Positions 1 through 8,894 of a stretch of DNA of 64,000 nt are shown here, in pieces (position 1 is the stretch's first letter; each line of letters opens with the position of its first letter). Origin of the DNA: Gammaproteobacteria bacterium (GTDB lineage: Bacteria; Gemmatimonadota; Gemmatimonadetes; Longimicrobiales; Gaopeijiaceae); contig VXNP01000109.1 in assembly GCA_009840525.1 (NCBI GenBank), forward strand, positions 1 to 64,000, read 5' to 3'. The notes under the pieces are model-generated. The model did no database searches. It had not been told where the DNA came from and worked only from the letters and a program-made list of their open reading frames with translations. Both the position numbers and the translations under genes were made by a program.

Positions 1-756
1 GTGGCGCCCGTACTCGCCCAGCCCGGCCTTGATGGCGAGCGGGATGGCCAGCGCCGAGTCGTTCATGCTGGCCACGGCCCGGTAGCCGAGATTGGTGATG
101 TACTGCGCGATGGCCAGCAGCACGATGGTGTCACGGGAGTAGGTGGCTCCCGTCGCGGTGCCGCTCAGCGCTGAGGGCGCCGTGCTCAGGACTTCCCGGT
201 CCATCGACTGTGCGATCACGATAACGTTGCCGAGATCGGTGGAGATCTCCTGCGGTTTCTCGTGCTCGTTCTCGCGGCTGTACGCATCCGTGTAGAGCCA
301 CCGCTCGTCGTTGCCGGTGATCCCCACCAGATCGGCGCCCAGGGTCTTCGCGGCGTGCTTGATCTCGCGCGCCGCCTCCTCGGGAGATTCCACCGGCAGC
401 GTGTGGCCCGGGCCCTCGCGGACAGCCGTGTACGGGTCCAGGAACCCCTCGCGGCGGTCATCGTCCCCACGCAGCTCGGCGAAGATGTCCGTCACATGCC
501 AGGACGCGTTGCGCAGCGCGTAGTCGCGCTGGGTGAAACCGTCGACGGAACGCCAGGTCAACTTCGGCGTGCGGTACGTCTCGTAGAACATGTCCGAGCG
601 GTGCGTGCGCACCTCAGGGTCCCAGAACGAGCGGCAGAAGATGTCGTCGCGCTGCGAGAAGCGCCGAAAGTCCTCCCGGATATCGAAGCCGGCTTCCTCG
701 TCGGAGACGGCGGATTCTGTATCGCGTGTGCGACCCGGGTTGGCAGAGTCGTTCAT
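1..756 (-). CDS. reductive dehalogenase-like protein, cut by the left window edge
   Basis: The visible N-terminal 252 residues start at ATG 756 and stay open to base 1. They contain a run like RDDIF-RSFWDPEV, then GFTQRDYALRNASW, LGADLVGIT and, near the edge, ASMNDSALAIPLAIKAG followed by AGLGEYGRH. That series is familiar from reductive dehalogenase (RdhA) catalytic subunits, which use cobalamin and two [4Fe-4S] clusters to remove halogens; the cluster cysteines would lie beyond the window. I see no twin-arginine signal or hydrophobic leader, so the protein should be cytoplasmic, unlike classical respiratory RdhA. Epoxyqueuosine reductase (QueG) is a distant relative and the main alternative, but the long N-terminal region argues against it. 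The start is supported only by a weak AGG next to the ATG. Confidence 0.7.
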   Translation of the reverse strand, partial: MNDSANPGRTRDTESAVSDEEAGFDIREDFRRFSQRDDIFCRSFWDPEVRTHRSDMFYETYRTPKLTWRSVDGFTQRDYALRNASWHVTDIFAELRGDDDRREGFLDPYTAVREGPGHTLPVESPEEAAREIKHAAKTLGADLVGITGNDERWLYTDAYSRENEHEKPQEISTDLGNVIVIAQSMDREVLSTAPSALSGTATGATYSRDTIVLLAIAQYITNLGYRAVASMNDSALAIPLAIKAGLGEYGRH

Positions 757-784
757 CCTGTTCAGTACTCCAGCCGCCGGCCGA

Positions 785-2122
785 CTAGCGGACAGCTTCC
801 GGCACCCGCTTCACGATGATCGTGGGGACATCGAATTCGTCCGTCTCGACGAAGGCGACGATGCCACCTGGCCCGAACGCCGCGGGCATCGGCGTCTCCT
901 CGAGGGAGAACGTGCCGACGTACTCGCCCTCCGCAGCGAGTACATCGATCCATCCGTCAGCCGCCTCGTCCGTCCCCAGCCCTGAGCCCGGGAACTCGAC
1001 CTGAGCCAATGGATCGCTCCCCCACCGTTGCACCCAGATCGTCCCCTCCCACGTCGTACGAAGATCGCGCACCAGAGGCACCTCGGGCATGAAGGCCGCG
1101 TTCTCCACCATTTCGCGCATGCCGGCCAGCATGCTCTCCATCAGGGCTGCGAACTGCGCGCGGAAGGCCTCCGGAACGTCTCCGCCCAAGTCCGAGGTGG
1201 TGAACTGCTCCTCGACGGACGCCTCGTATTCCTCCAGCACACGCGTGCGAGCGCGCTCGCGCAGGCGATCCGTAACGGCCTGTGGGTGAAGGGGCCGGCC
1301 CACGACGCGTGGCGGGGCATCCGCAGTCCGGATCTTTACGGCAAACGCGGAGGAATCCGAATACGCCACCCCGCCACCGGGGAGAACATCGAACACCAGG
1401 CGGGGCTCGAAGTAGGCGATTGCGCCGTCGAGCGCGGCGAACATGTCCAAGGGATCAGCGGCCTCGATCGTGACCTGCCGCTGTGGGCGCGGTTCCCAGC
1501 CCTCCGCGAACGGTATCGGGACGGCCTCTTCCCTCTCGTCGAGCGCCACGCCGTAGATCGTGCGGTCACCCGACGAAACGGATGCCTCCCCCTGGCTGAG
1601 GCTCGCGGACGCGCTTCGCGTCAGGAACAACGCGCCCCCGTCCCGCGCGGAGCGCACGATCTGCGCGGAACCGGCCCGGACGCCACCCGTATCCGCGAAG
1701 CGGAGCGCGCGTTCGAACGAGCCGTCCGGGCTGAACAGGAGGTAGGCGCGGTGTCCGGTGTCGACGAGCACGGCGCCGCCCTCGGGCCGAGCCACCATCT
1801 GCCCCACCTGCCGAAGCTCCCCCGGGCCGTCGCCCATGCGCCCGAACTCCGCCGCCAGGTCTCCGACCCCGTCAACGACCACGATGCGGGTAGAGGATCC
1901 CGCCTCGTCACGGACGTAGAGATGACCGCGCGCGTCGAAGTCCAGGTCAGCGATCTCCGTGAACGCGTCCCACCCTTCCGCCGCGATCCCACCGATCCGG
2001 TACACCTCCTCGAAGTCGGCCTCCAGCGCACGGTCCTCGCTCACGGGCGGAGCGGACTCTCCGTCGCTTTCGCTGCCACAAGCCGCCAGCAACGCGGCGA
2101 ATACAGCGTAACGTCTTCTCAT
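785..2122 (-). CDS. 6-bladed beta-propeller lipoprotein
   Basis: The protein begins MRRRYAVFAALLAACGSES, a short lipoprotein signal with the lipobox LLAAC, so it should be lipid-anchored outside the inner membrane. ATG 2122 is preferred because GGAGG lies 7-8 bases upstream; an upstream in-frame ATG at 2149 would bury the signal. The rest of the 445 residues is propeller-like: repeats such as LDFDARGHLYVRDE, FGRMGDGPGELRQV and LLFSPDGSFERAL are NHL/6-bladed beta-propeller blades. Two further family members occur at 7623-8855 and 13940-15148. No catalytic residues are recognisable. Binding or sensing of an extracellular ligand is a guess; the family is abundant in Gemmatimonadota without known function. 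Confidence 0.8.
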   Translation of the reverse strand: MRRRYAVFAALLAACGSESDGESAPPVSEDRALEADFEEVYRIGGIAAEGWDAFTEIADLDFDARGHLYVRDEAGSSTRIVVVDGVGDLAAEFGRMGDGPGELRQVGQMVARPEGGAVLVDTGHRAYLLFSPDGSFERALRFADTGGVRAGSAQIVRSARDGGALFLTRSASASLSQGEASVSSGDRTIYGVALDEREEAVPIPFAEGWEPRPQRQVTIEAADPLDMFAALDGAIAYFEPRLVFDVLPGGGVAYSDSSAFAVKIRTADAPPRVVGRPLHPQAVTDRLRERARTRVLEEYEASVEEQFTTSDLGGDVPEAFRAQFAALMESMLAGMREMVENAAFMPEVPLVRDLRTTWEGTIWVQRWGSDPLAQVEFPGSGLGTDEAADGWIDVLAAEGEYVGTFSLEETPMPAAFGPGGIVAFVETDEFDVPTIIVKRVPEAVR

Positions 2123-2300
2123 GAGACAACCTCCGGGGGGTCGACGCATGTCACGATGCCTGCATGTCGAAGGTTGCGCCAGCCTTGGTTGCCACGGGTC
2201 GCCGCGGATTTCCGCTATTCTGGCGCGATGGGACCTGTTGACCCGGCGTCACGTAGAAGATGATCGAGACTGCGCGGGAGGGCCAAGGAGAGACAAACCG

Positions 2301-2726
2301 ATGAAATCGAAGATTCTGCACTACTCCGGCGAGAAGGCGGCCGTGAGCTACGATGTTGGGAGATGTATCCACGCCGCCGAATGCGTTCACGGCTTGCCCG
2401 ATGTGTTCGACCCGGGCCGAAAGCCCTGGATCGATCCCGACCGCGCCGAGGCGGAACAGCTCCTCCAGGTGATCATGCGTTGTCCGACGGGTGCCCTGCA
2501 TCTGGAGCGAAGCGACGACGAACACGCCGAGCCCACGCCCGGGCGGAATACCGCGATCGTAGAGCGGAACGGTCCGGTCTACCTTCGCGGTGACCTGGAG
2601 ATCGTCACAGGTCAGGGCGAGGTTCTGCTCAAGGACACACGCATCGCGCTCTGTCGCTGCGGGGCTTCGGAGAACAAGCCATTCTGCGACGGAAGTCATG
2701 TCCGGGTCGGGTTTAAGGAGGACTGA
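2301..2726 (+). CDS. two-domain iron-sulfur protein (mono-cluster ferredoxin-like + CDGSH)
   Basis: This 141-residue cytoplasmic protein joins two metal sites. The N-terminal half has Cys22, Cys28 and a CPTGAL motif at Cys61, the pattern of the divergent 4Fe-4S mono-cluster domain (Fer4_19/DUF1271). The C-terminal end carries CRCG..ENKPFCDGSH with Cys118, Cys120, Cys129 and His133, the three-Cys-one-His ligand set of a CDGSH [2Fe-2S] domain. ATG 2301 is chosen because AAGGAG stands 10 bases upstream. Electron transfer or cluster delivery is the likely role but no partner gene is adjacent. It stands alone between convergent or divergent neighbours. Confidence 0.85.
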   Translation: MKSKILHYSGEKAAVSYDVGRCIHAAECVHGLPDVFDPGRKPWIDPDRAEAEQLLQVIMRCPTGALHLERSDDEHAEPTPGRNTAIVERNGPVYLRGDLEIVTGQGEVLLKDTRIALCRCGASENKPFCDGSHVRVGFKED

Positions 2727-2756
2727 AGCGCCGACGAAGCGCTGGCGCGCCGCCTC

Positions 2757-4295
2757 CTACCAGAACACCACGTAAAGCCCCACCGTCAGCATCACCACGA
2801 CCGCGCCCGCCCACCTCGCCGAGGGCGCGGGTTCGAGGTCGACGGCATCGGACTGCGGCAGTGGCCGAGCCTCCTTCAGCGGGCGCACGCGCGACCCGAC
2901 GACCATGGCCAGGCTCGAGAGGACGAACGCCCCGGCCGCGGCATTCAGGTACGCCTGCGAGTCGAAAAACACATCGAGCACCACCGTCAGCAGCCCGTAC
3001 GCCACCGGGCCGATCAGGAGCGCCACGGTCGCCGCCCGCGGGGGGGCCTTGGGCAGGATCATCCCCATGAGGAAGACGGCGAGGATGCCCGGCCAGATGA
3101 AGTTCCAGACGCGCTGCATGTACTCGTAGATCCCCCCGACCGACGCGAGCTGGGGGGCCAGCAGGCAGCCGATCACGACGAAGACGCCGGTCGCGATCCG
3201 GCCGATGCGGATCGCCCTGCGGGGTTCGAGCTCCTCCTTCACGACGTGGCGCGAGTAGATGTCCAGGGTGAAGATCGTGGACGCCGAGTTCAGCATGGAG
3301 TCGAGCGAGCTCATCACCGCCCCGAAGAGTGCCGCGAACATGACGCCGCGAAGGCCCGTGGGGAGCAGATCGGTCATGAGCGTGGGATATGCCTGATCTC
3401 CGATCGCGATCCGGTCGGCGTAGAGCTGATAGGCCGCGATCCCGGGCATCACGATCAGGAACGGGATCAGCAGCTTGAGAAACGCCGCGAAGATCACGCC
3501 TTTCTGGCCCTCCGCCAGACTCCGCGCGGCCAGCGCCCGCTGGGAAATGAACTGGTTCAGCCCCCAGTACGCGATGTTCGGCACCCAGATGCCCATGAGG
3601 TAGATCGTCCACGGGAGCGTCGGATGATCGGCCGGCAGCATGAGGTGGAGCCTGTCCTCGTTCGCGGACAGGAAGGCTCCGAATCCGCCCACGGCGTCCA
3701 TCGCCAGGAAGAACAGCACGGCTCCGCCTCCGAGCAGCGCGACGCCCTGGAGCATGTCGGACCAGACGACCGCCTTCAGCCCGCCGTAGATGGTGTAGCC
3801 GCCCGCGAGCAGGCCGATGGCCCAGACCCCGGCCGTCAGGTCGAGCCCGAAGATGCTCGTCAGGGCCAGGCTTCCCGCGTAGAGGATTCCGGCCAGCCCC
3901 ACAATGACGTACACCGTCATCAGGTATGCGGCCATGATGACGCGCGGCGTGGGCCCGAACCGGAACTCGAGGTATTCCGGGAGCGTGTAGATGCCCGCCT
4001 GTAGAAACCTGGGCAGGAGCACGAGCGCCACGAAGACGAGCGCGATGGCTGCGATCCACTCGAAGGCGGCGATGGCCAGTCCCGTCTGAAACCCCTCGCC
4101 GGACATGCCGATGAAGTGCTCGGAGGAGATGTTCGACGCGATCAGCGAGACGCCGATGAGCCACCAGGGCAGGTTGCGGCCCGCAAGGAAGTAGTCGGCC
4201 GCGGTGTCCTCTCTGCGGCCTGCGTAGAGGGATACGCCCACCACGACGCCCAGGAAGATGAGGAACGCGGCGAGATCGATCCGGTCTAGCGCCAT
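2757..4295 (-). CDS. sodium:solute symporter (SLC5/SSS family)
   Basis: A 512-residue integral membrane protein of about 13-14 hydrophobic segments. The N-terminus shows the SSS signature: a first helix (LAAFLIFLGVVVGVSLYAG), then DYFLAGRNLPWWLIGVSLIASNISSEHFIGMSG, which forms the sodium and substrate site in SglT-type transporters. It should couple uptake of a sugar or other small organic solute to sodium. The substrate cannot be read from the sequence and the neighbours give no clear clue. A second, more distant member (10145-11917) sits in the galactokinase cluster. Length and start are normal for the family. Confidence 0.9.
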   Translation of the reverse strand: MALDRIDLAAFLIFLGVVVGVSLYAGRREDTAADYFLAGRNLPWWLIGVSLIASNISSEHFIGMSGEGFQTGLAIAAFEWIAAIALVFVALVLLPRFLQAGIYTLPEYLEFRFGPTPRVIMAAYLMTVYVIVGLAGILYAGSLALTSIFGLDLTAGVWAIGLLAGGYTIYGGLKAVVWSDMLQGVALLGGGAVLFFLAMDAVGGFGAFLSANEDRLHLMLPADHPTLPWTIYLMGIWVPNIAYWGLNQFISQRALAARSLAEGQKGVIFAAFLKLLIPFLIVMPGIAAYQLYADRIAIGDQAYPTLMTDLLPTGLRGVMFAALFGAVMSSLDSMLNSASTIFTLDIYSRHVVKEELEPRRAIRIGRIATGVFVVIGCLLAPQLASVGGIYEYMQRVWNFIWPGILAVFLMGMILPKAPPRAATVALLIGPVAYGLLTVVLDVFFDSQAYLNAAAGAFVLSSLAMVVGSRVRPLKEARPLPQSDAVDLEPAPSARWAGAVVVMLTVGLYVVFW

Positions 4296-4333
4296 CTTCG
4301 GGACGATTCAGGGGTGACGGGACTCGATCGACT

Positions 4334-4684
4334 CTATCTGGGATCCAGGAGCTGGTCGAGATGCATCCAGATGACTCGAGAGTAGCGGAACAGCAGCGGA
4401 GCCAGAAAGGGAACCATCACCGCGATCGTCACGATGGTCTGATTCGCCGAGAGACCACCCAACACCATCAGGACCACACCCAGCGGCGCGCATAGAGCCA
4501 GGCCCAACCCGTAGCTCACGTACATCGCCCCGGTGAAGTAGCCCGGCTCTCGTTCGTATTCCAGCCCGCAGGAGGGGCAAAGAGAGTGCATCTTCCAAAG
4601 GCTCTTGAAGACCGCGCCGTCCAGGCAGCGCGGGCACCGGAGGAAGACGATGGCCTGGAGGCGGCTCGGCGGCTTTTCCCTCAT
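4334..4684 (-). CDS. DUF983 family membrane protein
   Basis: A 116-residue protein with two Cys pairs near the N-terminus (LRCPRC and CPSCGLEYEREPGYFTGAMY), a probable zinc-binding treble, followed by two hydrophobic segments (about residues 52-72 and 80-100). The CPSCGL.YEREPGYFTGAMYVSYG stretch is the hallmark of DUF983. The function of the family is unknown; in some lineages members sit near cytochrome oxidase genes, which is not the case here. It lies 38 bases downstream of the next sodium symporter gene's start, on the same strand but as a separate unit. Confidence 0.85.
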   Translation of the reverse strand: MREKPPSRLQAIVFLRCPRCLDGAVFKSLWKMHSLCPSCGLEYEREPGYFTGAMYVSYGLGLALCAPLGVVLMVLGGLSANQTIVTIAVMVPFLAPLLFRYSRVIWMHLDQLLDPR

Positions 4685-4748
4685 GGACGGGGCCGCACCT
4701 GGTCGGTCGGGCCCCGGCCCGCGGCGGCCGACCCGAGGGCCACGGGCA

Positions 4749-5543
4749 TCAGGACCGTCCCGAAGGCGGCGTGTACCTCCCGTCGATGGCGGTCCAGCCG
4801 CCGTCCGCGAACAGGACCGACCCGGTCACGTAGCTGGCGGCGTCCGAGGCGAGGAAGACCGTAGGGCCGGCCATCTCCGCGGCGCTGCCCCAGCGGTTGA
4901 GGATGTTGCGCGCGGCGTAGGCGCCGTACCAGTCCGGGTGGTCCTTGATGGGCGCCGTGAGCGGGGTGTCGATCACGCCCGGCGCGACGGCATTCACCCT
5001 CACCCCGCCGGGCCCGAGTTCGGCCGCGGCGACGCGCACCATCTGCACGATCCCCGCCTTTGTGGCGGCGTACATGCTCTGACCCGGCTCGACCACCACC
5101 GACCGGATGGAACTGAAGAGGATGATGGACCCGGAGCCCTGCCCGCTCATGATCCGGCCCGCGGCCTGGATGACGTGCGCCCCGCCCTTGAGGTTGAGCC
5201 CCAGAACCCGGTCGATCTCCTCGTCGGTGTAGTCGAGGAGGGGCTTGCGCACGTTCACTCCCGGCGTGCACACCACGACGTCGAGGGATCCGCGGGCGGC
5301 CGTGATGTCCTCGAATGCGCTGGTGACGGCCTCTCCGTCCATGATGTCCAGGCGGGCGGAGGCGGCCTCGCCCCCGGCCGCACGGATGGTCGCCGCGGTG
5401 CGGGAGGCGGCGTCCGCGTCGATGTCGAGGCAGGACACGTGCGCACCCGCCTCCGCACATCCGATCGCGACGGCTTCGCCGATGCCGGAACCGCCTCCGA
5501 CGACCGCGGCCGCGCGTCCTTCCAGGCTGAACATGGTTGTCAT
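4749..5543 (-). CDS. short-chain dehydrogenase/reductase (SDR)
   Basis: A 264-residue classical SDR. The nucleotide-binding motif GGGSGIGEA is at residues 16-24, the active-site serine region is ILFSSIRS, and the catalytic Tyr and Lys are in MYAATKAG. The C-terminal part (VAPGVIDTPLT and YVTGSVLFADGG) is typical of the FabG-like group. It should oxidise or reduce a hydroxyl/keto substrate with NAD(P)H in the cytoplasm; the substrate is unknown. It is transcribed away from the M20 hydrolase gene at 5687, with 143 bases between them, so the two may act on one substrate, but that is inference. Confidence 0.85.
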   Translation of the reverse strand: MTTMFSLEGRAAAVVGGGSGIGEAVAIGCAEAGAHVSCLDIDADAASRTAATIRAAGGEAASARLDIMDGEAVTSAFEDITAARGSLDVVVCTPGVNVRKPLLDYTDEEIDRVLGLNLKGGAHVIQAAGRIMSGQGSGSIILFSSIRSVVVEPGQSMYAATKAGIVQMVRVAAAELGPGGVRVNAVAPGVIDTPLTAPIKDHPDWYGAYAARNILNRWGSAAEMAGPTVFLASDAASYVTGSVLFADGGWTAIDGRYTPPSGRS

Positions 5544-5686
5544 GACGGGTCTCCGCCGGGGTTTCGTATGGTGAAGGGGCGGAGCACTATGTAAGGGTCA
5601 CGCCCGCCGGGCAACCCGGCTCGCGGCCGCCCATACGCCCGGCCTCCGTTTCCTCTCACCTCCGGTCTCCAGCCTCGCAAACCTGC

Positions 5687-6982
5687 ATGAACCACGCCAG
5701 CCCACCGCCTCGCATCCGCCGCGAAGACCGCATCCTCGCGGAAGTGGAGGCCGCGCGCGACGAGATCGTGGCCTTCACGGCGGATATGATCCGCATCCCC
5801 ACGGTGAACCCTCCGGGAGCGTGCTACCGGGACTGCGCCGAACTGGTCGGCCGCCGTTTGCAGGCGACCGGCCTGGCCATCGAGTACGTGGAGGCCGATG
5901 GGCGCCCCGAGCACACAGCCGAGTATCCCAGAGTCAACGTGGTCGGGCGGGGGCCGGCCGTTCCGGGACGCCCGCGGCTCCACCTGAACGGCCACTTCGA
6001 CGTGGTTCCGCCGGGTGAGGGCTGGACGGTCGACCCCTTCGCGGGCCTGGTGCGTGACGGGCGCATCTACGGGAGGGGTGCGTCGGACATGAAGTCGGGG
6101 ATCGCTGCCGCCGTCTTCGCGGTCGAGGCGCTGCGGCGGGCCGGAGTCGAACTCGCCGGAGCCGTGGACATCAGCGCCACCGTGGACGAGGAGAGCGGCG
6201 GCTTCGCGGGCGTGGCGCACCTCTGCGAAGCCGGGATCATCTCAAGCGACCATACCCAATACGCGATCATCCCGGAGCCGTTCGGGCCCACCCGCGTGTG
6301 CCTGGGGCACCGGGGCGTCTACTGGTTCGATATCATCGCGCACGGGCGCGTGGCCCACGGCAGCATGAGCCATCTGGGGCGCAGCGCCATCGAGGACATG
6401 GGCGCCCTGCTGGAAGCCTTCCGCACCGGGCTCATCCCCGAACTCGCAACCCGCATTTCCGCCCTGCCCATCGTACCGGAGCCCTCCCGGCGCCCTTCTC
6501 TGAACGTCAACGCGATCACCGGCGGCCAAGCGGGCGAAGGGACCCAGTCGCCCTGCGTGGCCGACCGCTGCGTCGCCACCGTCGACCGCCGTTTCATCCC
6601 CGAGGAGCCCTTCGAGAAGGTACGCGCCGAAATCGCGCGCCTGGTCAAGTCAGTGGAGGACGACGACCCCGGACGCCGTTTCACCATCGAGGAGCGCATG
6701 GTCGTTCATCCGACCTCCACGCCCTGCGGATCACCCCTCGTGGCTGCCCTGTCCCACGCGGTGGAAGCGGTGCGGGGCCGCCCCGCGACCCTCGTGGCCA
6801 GTCCCGGCACCTACGACCAGAAGCACTTCGACCGCATCGCCGGCATCGAGCACTGCGTGGCCTACGGCCCCGGACCGCTCGAGGAGGCCCACCAGCCGGA
6901 CGAGTCGTGCTCCGTCGACGACCTCGTGGCGACCACGCAGGTGCTGGCGCTGGCGGCGCTGGAACTGGTGGGGCCCGCGTAG
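5687..6982 (+). CDS. M20 family metallohydrolase (ArgE/DapE-type)
   Basis: A 431-residue cytoplasmic zinc hydrolase of the ArgE/DapE/ACY1 group. The expected metal and catalytic residues are all present: His103 in NGHFDVVP, Asp134 in GASDMKSG, the catalytic glutamate pair in TVDEESGG (about 168-169), a glutamate in IIPEPFGP, and the C-terminal histidine in EEAHQPDES. A dimerisation domain follows the first metal lobe. It should remove an acyl group from, or cleave a peptide-like bond in, an amino-acid derivative. The gene ends in TAG directly before the ATG of the next gene, so the two are probably co-transcribed. Confidence 0.88.
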   Translation: MNHASPPPRIRREDRILAEVEAARDEIVAFTADMIRIPTVNPPGACYRDCAELVGRRLQATGLAIEYVEADGRPEHTAEYPRVNVVGRGPAVPGRPRLHLNGHFDVVPPGEGWTVDPFAGLVRDGRIYGRGASDMKSGIAAAVFAVEALRRAGVELAGAVDISATVDEESGGFAGVAHLCEAGIISSDHTQYAIIPEPFGPTRVCLGHRGVYWFDIIAHGRVAHGSMSHLGRSAIEDMGALLEAFRTGLIPELATRISALPIVPEPSRRPSLNVNAITGGQAGEGTQSPCVADRCVATVDRRFIPEEPFEKVRAEIARLVKSVEDDDPGRRFTIEERMVVHPTSTPCGSPLVAALSHAVEAVRGRPATLVASPGTYDQKHFDRIAGIEHCVAYGPGPLEEAHQPDESCSVDDLVATTQVLALAALELVGPA

Positions 6983-7615
6983 ATGGCGAAGCTCCATCCG
7001 GGCATGGCGGTCGAGGAGTTCGACGACAACTACTTCTATGCCGCAGAACTCAAGACCTTCGCACGCCAACTCGGCATTGCCGTCGGCCGACGGCGGAAGC
7101 TCGAGCTTGAGGCGCTTATCCGGGAGTTCCTTCGAACAGGGACGGTTCCCCTGGCCAAACCCGAGCCTGATCGCCGGTCCGGCAAGTCGCGCGACAGGCT
7201 GGCGGCGGAGACCATCGTCCGGAACTACGTCGACGACCGCAGGACGAAGGACTTTCTGCGAGACCTCGTGCACGCGCGCGACCCGCAGCTAGCGGACAAG
7301 TCGGGCCAGTGGTACCGGCTCAACGAATGGCGCCGCACGCAACTTCGGGCAGGCCAGCGCATCACCTACGCGGACCTCGGCAATCGATTGATGGAGCTTA
7401 TGCGTTGGGAGGGCCGCTTTCCGCGGATCCCCGCCGGTCGATTCAACAACTTCGTCACGGATTTCTGGGCGGACCCGGCGAACAAGGGCAAGACCCGGGC
7501 CGATGCCGTGGCAGCCTGGGAACGCATCAAGTCGGTCCCCGGACCGAAGACGTACGAGGCTTACGCGGCTCTTGAGCCGACTGGAGGTAGCGGAGCTGCC
7601 ATCGACGGGAAATGA
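6983..7615 (+). CDS. SAP domain-containing protein (DUF6434-like)
   Basis: This 210-residue protein starts at the ATG that follows the M20 gene's stop codon without any gap. Residues about 17-53 (YFYAAELKTFARQLGI and ELEALIREFLRTG) form a SAP-like helix-extended-loop-helix, a motif that often binds DNA. The C-terminal end, with FWADPANKGKTRADAVAAWE and PKTYEAY, matches a family of small SAP proteins of unknown function that I associate with DUF6434. No catalytic residues are evident. Its tight linkage to the M20 gene suggests shared transcription rather than shared function. Confidence 0.7.
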   Translation: MAKLHPGMAVEEFDDNYFYAAELKTFARQLGIAVGRRRKLELEALIREFLRTGTVPLAKPEPDRRSGKSRDRLAAETIVRNYVDDRRTKDFLRDLVHARDPQLADKSGQWYRLNEWRRTQLRAGQRITYADLGNRLMELMRWEGRFPRIPAGRFNNFVTDFWADPANKGKTRADAVAAWERIKSVPGPKTYEAYAALEPTGGSGAAIDGK

Positions 7616-7622
7616 TGAAGCG

Positions 7623-8855
7623 ATGAAGCAACAACCGGGTCTCGGCGCATTCCGGCGAGAGCTGCGGCGGCGGTACGCGCGGTGCGCGATCCTGGCCCTG
7701 GCCGTGACGGCGGTTGCAGGCTGCGAAGCGGCCCCCGTCTCCACGAACACGTCCCGCGACAGCCTCGGGGTAACGATCGTCGAATCGGTTGCGCCGTTGT
7801 GGGGCGAGCGTGACGCCTGGCGGATCGAGGAGGAGCCGATCCTCGACCTCGCCCAGGGCGGCTCGGGCGAGATGCACACCTTCTTTCGCGTAAGGGATGT
7901 GCTGCGCGCGGGATCCGGGCATGTGGCCGTTGCCGACGGCGCGTCCCAGCAGGTCCGGGTATACGATATGACCGGGCGGTTCGTCCGTGCCTTTGGCGGA
8001 CCGGGGGAGGGGCCGGGGGAGTTTCGCTCTCTCTGGACCGTCGTCGTGCAGCCCGACGGCCGACTCGTGGCGCTGGACCGCGCGGCGGGGGGAAGCGGCG
8101 CGGAGTTCGACCTGGAATCGGGTCTGGTGTCTTCGTTTCGGATGCCGGAGGGGGTCTCTCCGGTTCGGCATCCCCTGCCCTCGGACGAGGTCTGGGGACT
8201 GGATCTGGCGCCAGGCACGGATGAGGAGAGACGAAGCGCGGGTGTGCTGCGCCCTCCGGTCACCGTCGTTCGCTTGTCGGAGGACCGGATGTCGGCCGAC
8301 TCGGTCACGAGCCTTCCCGGATACGAGAACTTCATCGTTACCGAAGGGGACGACATCCCGATCATGGGCCGGCTGCCCCACGCGGTGCCGGACGGCGGGG
8401 GGCGCATCGCAATGGGCACGGCCGACGCGCTGGAGTACTCGATCGTCGACGGCAGGACCGGGGAGCTGCGCCTGATCGCGAGCATTCCCGGAGTTCCGCT
8501 GACCGTGTCCAGCGCGGAATTAGAGCGTGAGAGGGAGGAATGGCTGGGACCCGATCCCGGTCCCTTCATTCGGGATTTCCTGGCTCGCCTGCCCGAGCCG
8601 GCCGAGAAGCCGGGCTACCAGCGCCTGATCGTGGATGCCGACGGGAATGTGTGGGCGGGCGAGTACCTTGGGCTCGCCCGGCGCGACGAACCGCAGGAGT
8701 GGTACGTGCTGGACTCGTCGGGGGCGTGGCTCGGAGTCGTCGAAACGCCGGAGCGCTTCGAGCTGATGCGGGTAGGGGCCGACGAGGTGTTCGGGGTGCG
8801 GCGCGATGTCGACGACGTCGAGCATCCGCAGGTTCTGCGGCTGGTGAAGCCCTAG
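7623..8855 (+). CDS. 6-bladed beta-propeller lipoprotein
   Basis: A 410-residue exported protein. ATG 7623 is chosen because it gives a clean leader ending in the lipobox LALAVTAVAGC; an in-frame start at 7503 would overlap the preceding gene by more than 100 bases. Just after the cysteine comes RDSLGVTIVES, then repeated blades such as VRVYDMTGRFVRAFGGPG with EGPGEF. This RDS.GV.IVES / GPGEF style is very characteristic of Gemmatimonadota propeller proteins. It is a family relative of 785-2122 and 13940-15148. Role unknown; probably a periplasmic or surface binding protein. Confidence 0.82.
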   Translation: MKQQPGLGAFRRELRRRYARCAILALAVTAVAGCEAAPVSTNTSRDSLGVTIVESVAPLWGERDAWRIEEEPILDLAQGGSGEMHTFFRVRDVLRAGSGHVAVADGASQQVRVYDMTGRFVRAFGGPGEGPGEFRSLWTVVVQPDGRLVALDRAAGGSGAEFDLESGLVSSFRMPEGVSPVRHPLPSDEVWGLDLAPGTDEERRSAGVLRPPVTVVRLSEDRMSADSVTSLPGYENFIVTEGDDIPIMGRLPHAVPDGGGRIAMGTADALEYSIVDGRTGELRLIASIPGVPLTVSSAELEREREEWLGPDPGPFIRDFLARLPEPAEKPGYQRLIVDADGNVWAGEYLGLARRDEPQEWYVLDSSGAWLGVVETPERFELMRVGADEVFGVRRDVDDVEHPQVLRLVKP

Positions 8856-8894
8856 GCGCCACGGCTGTCCGGCCGCACCACCGGAGTTGCGAGG

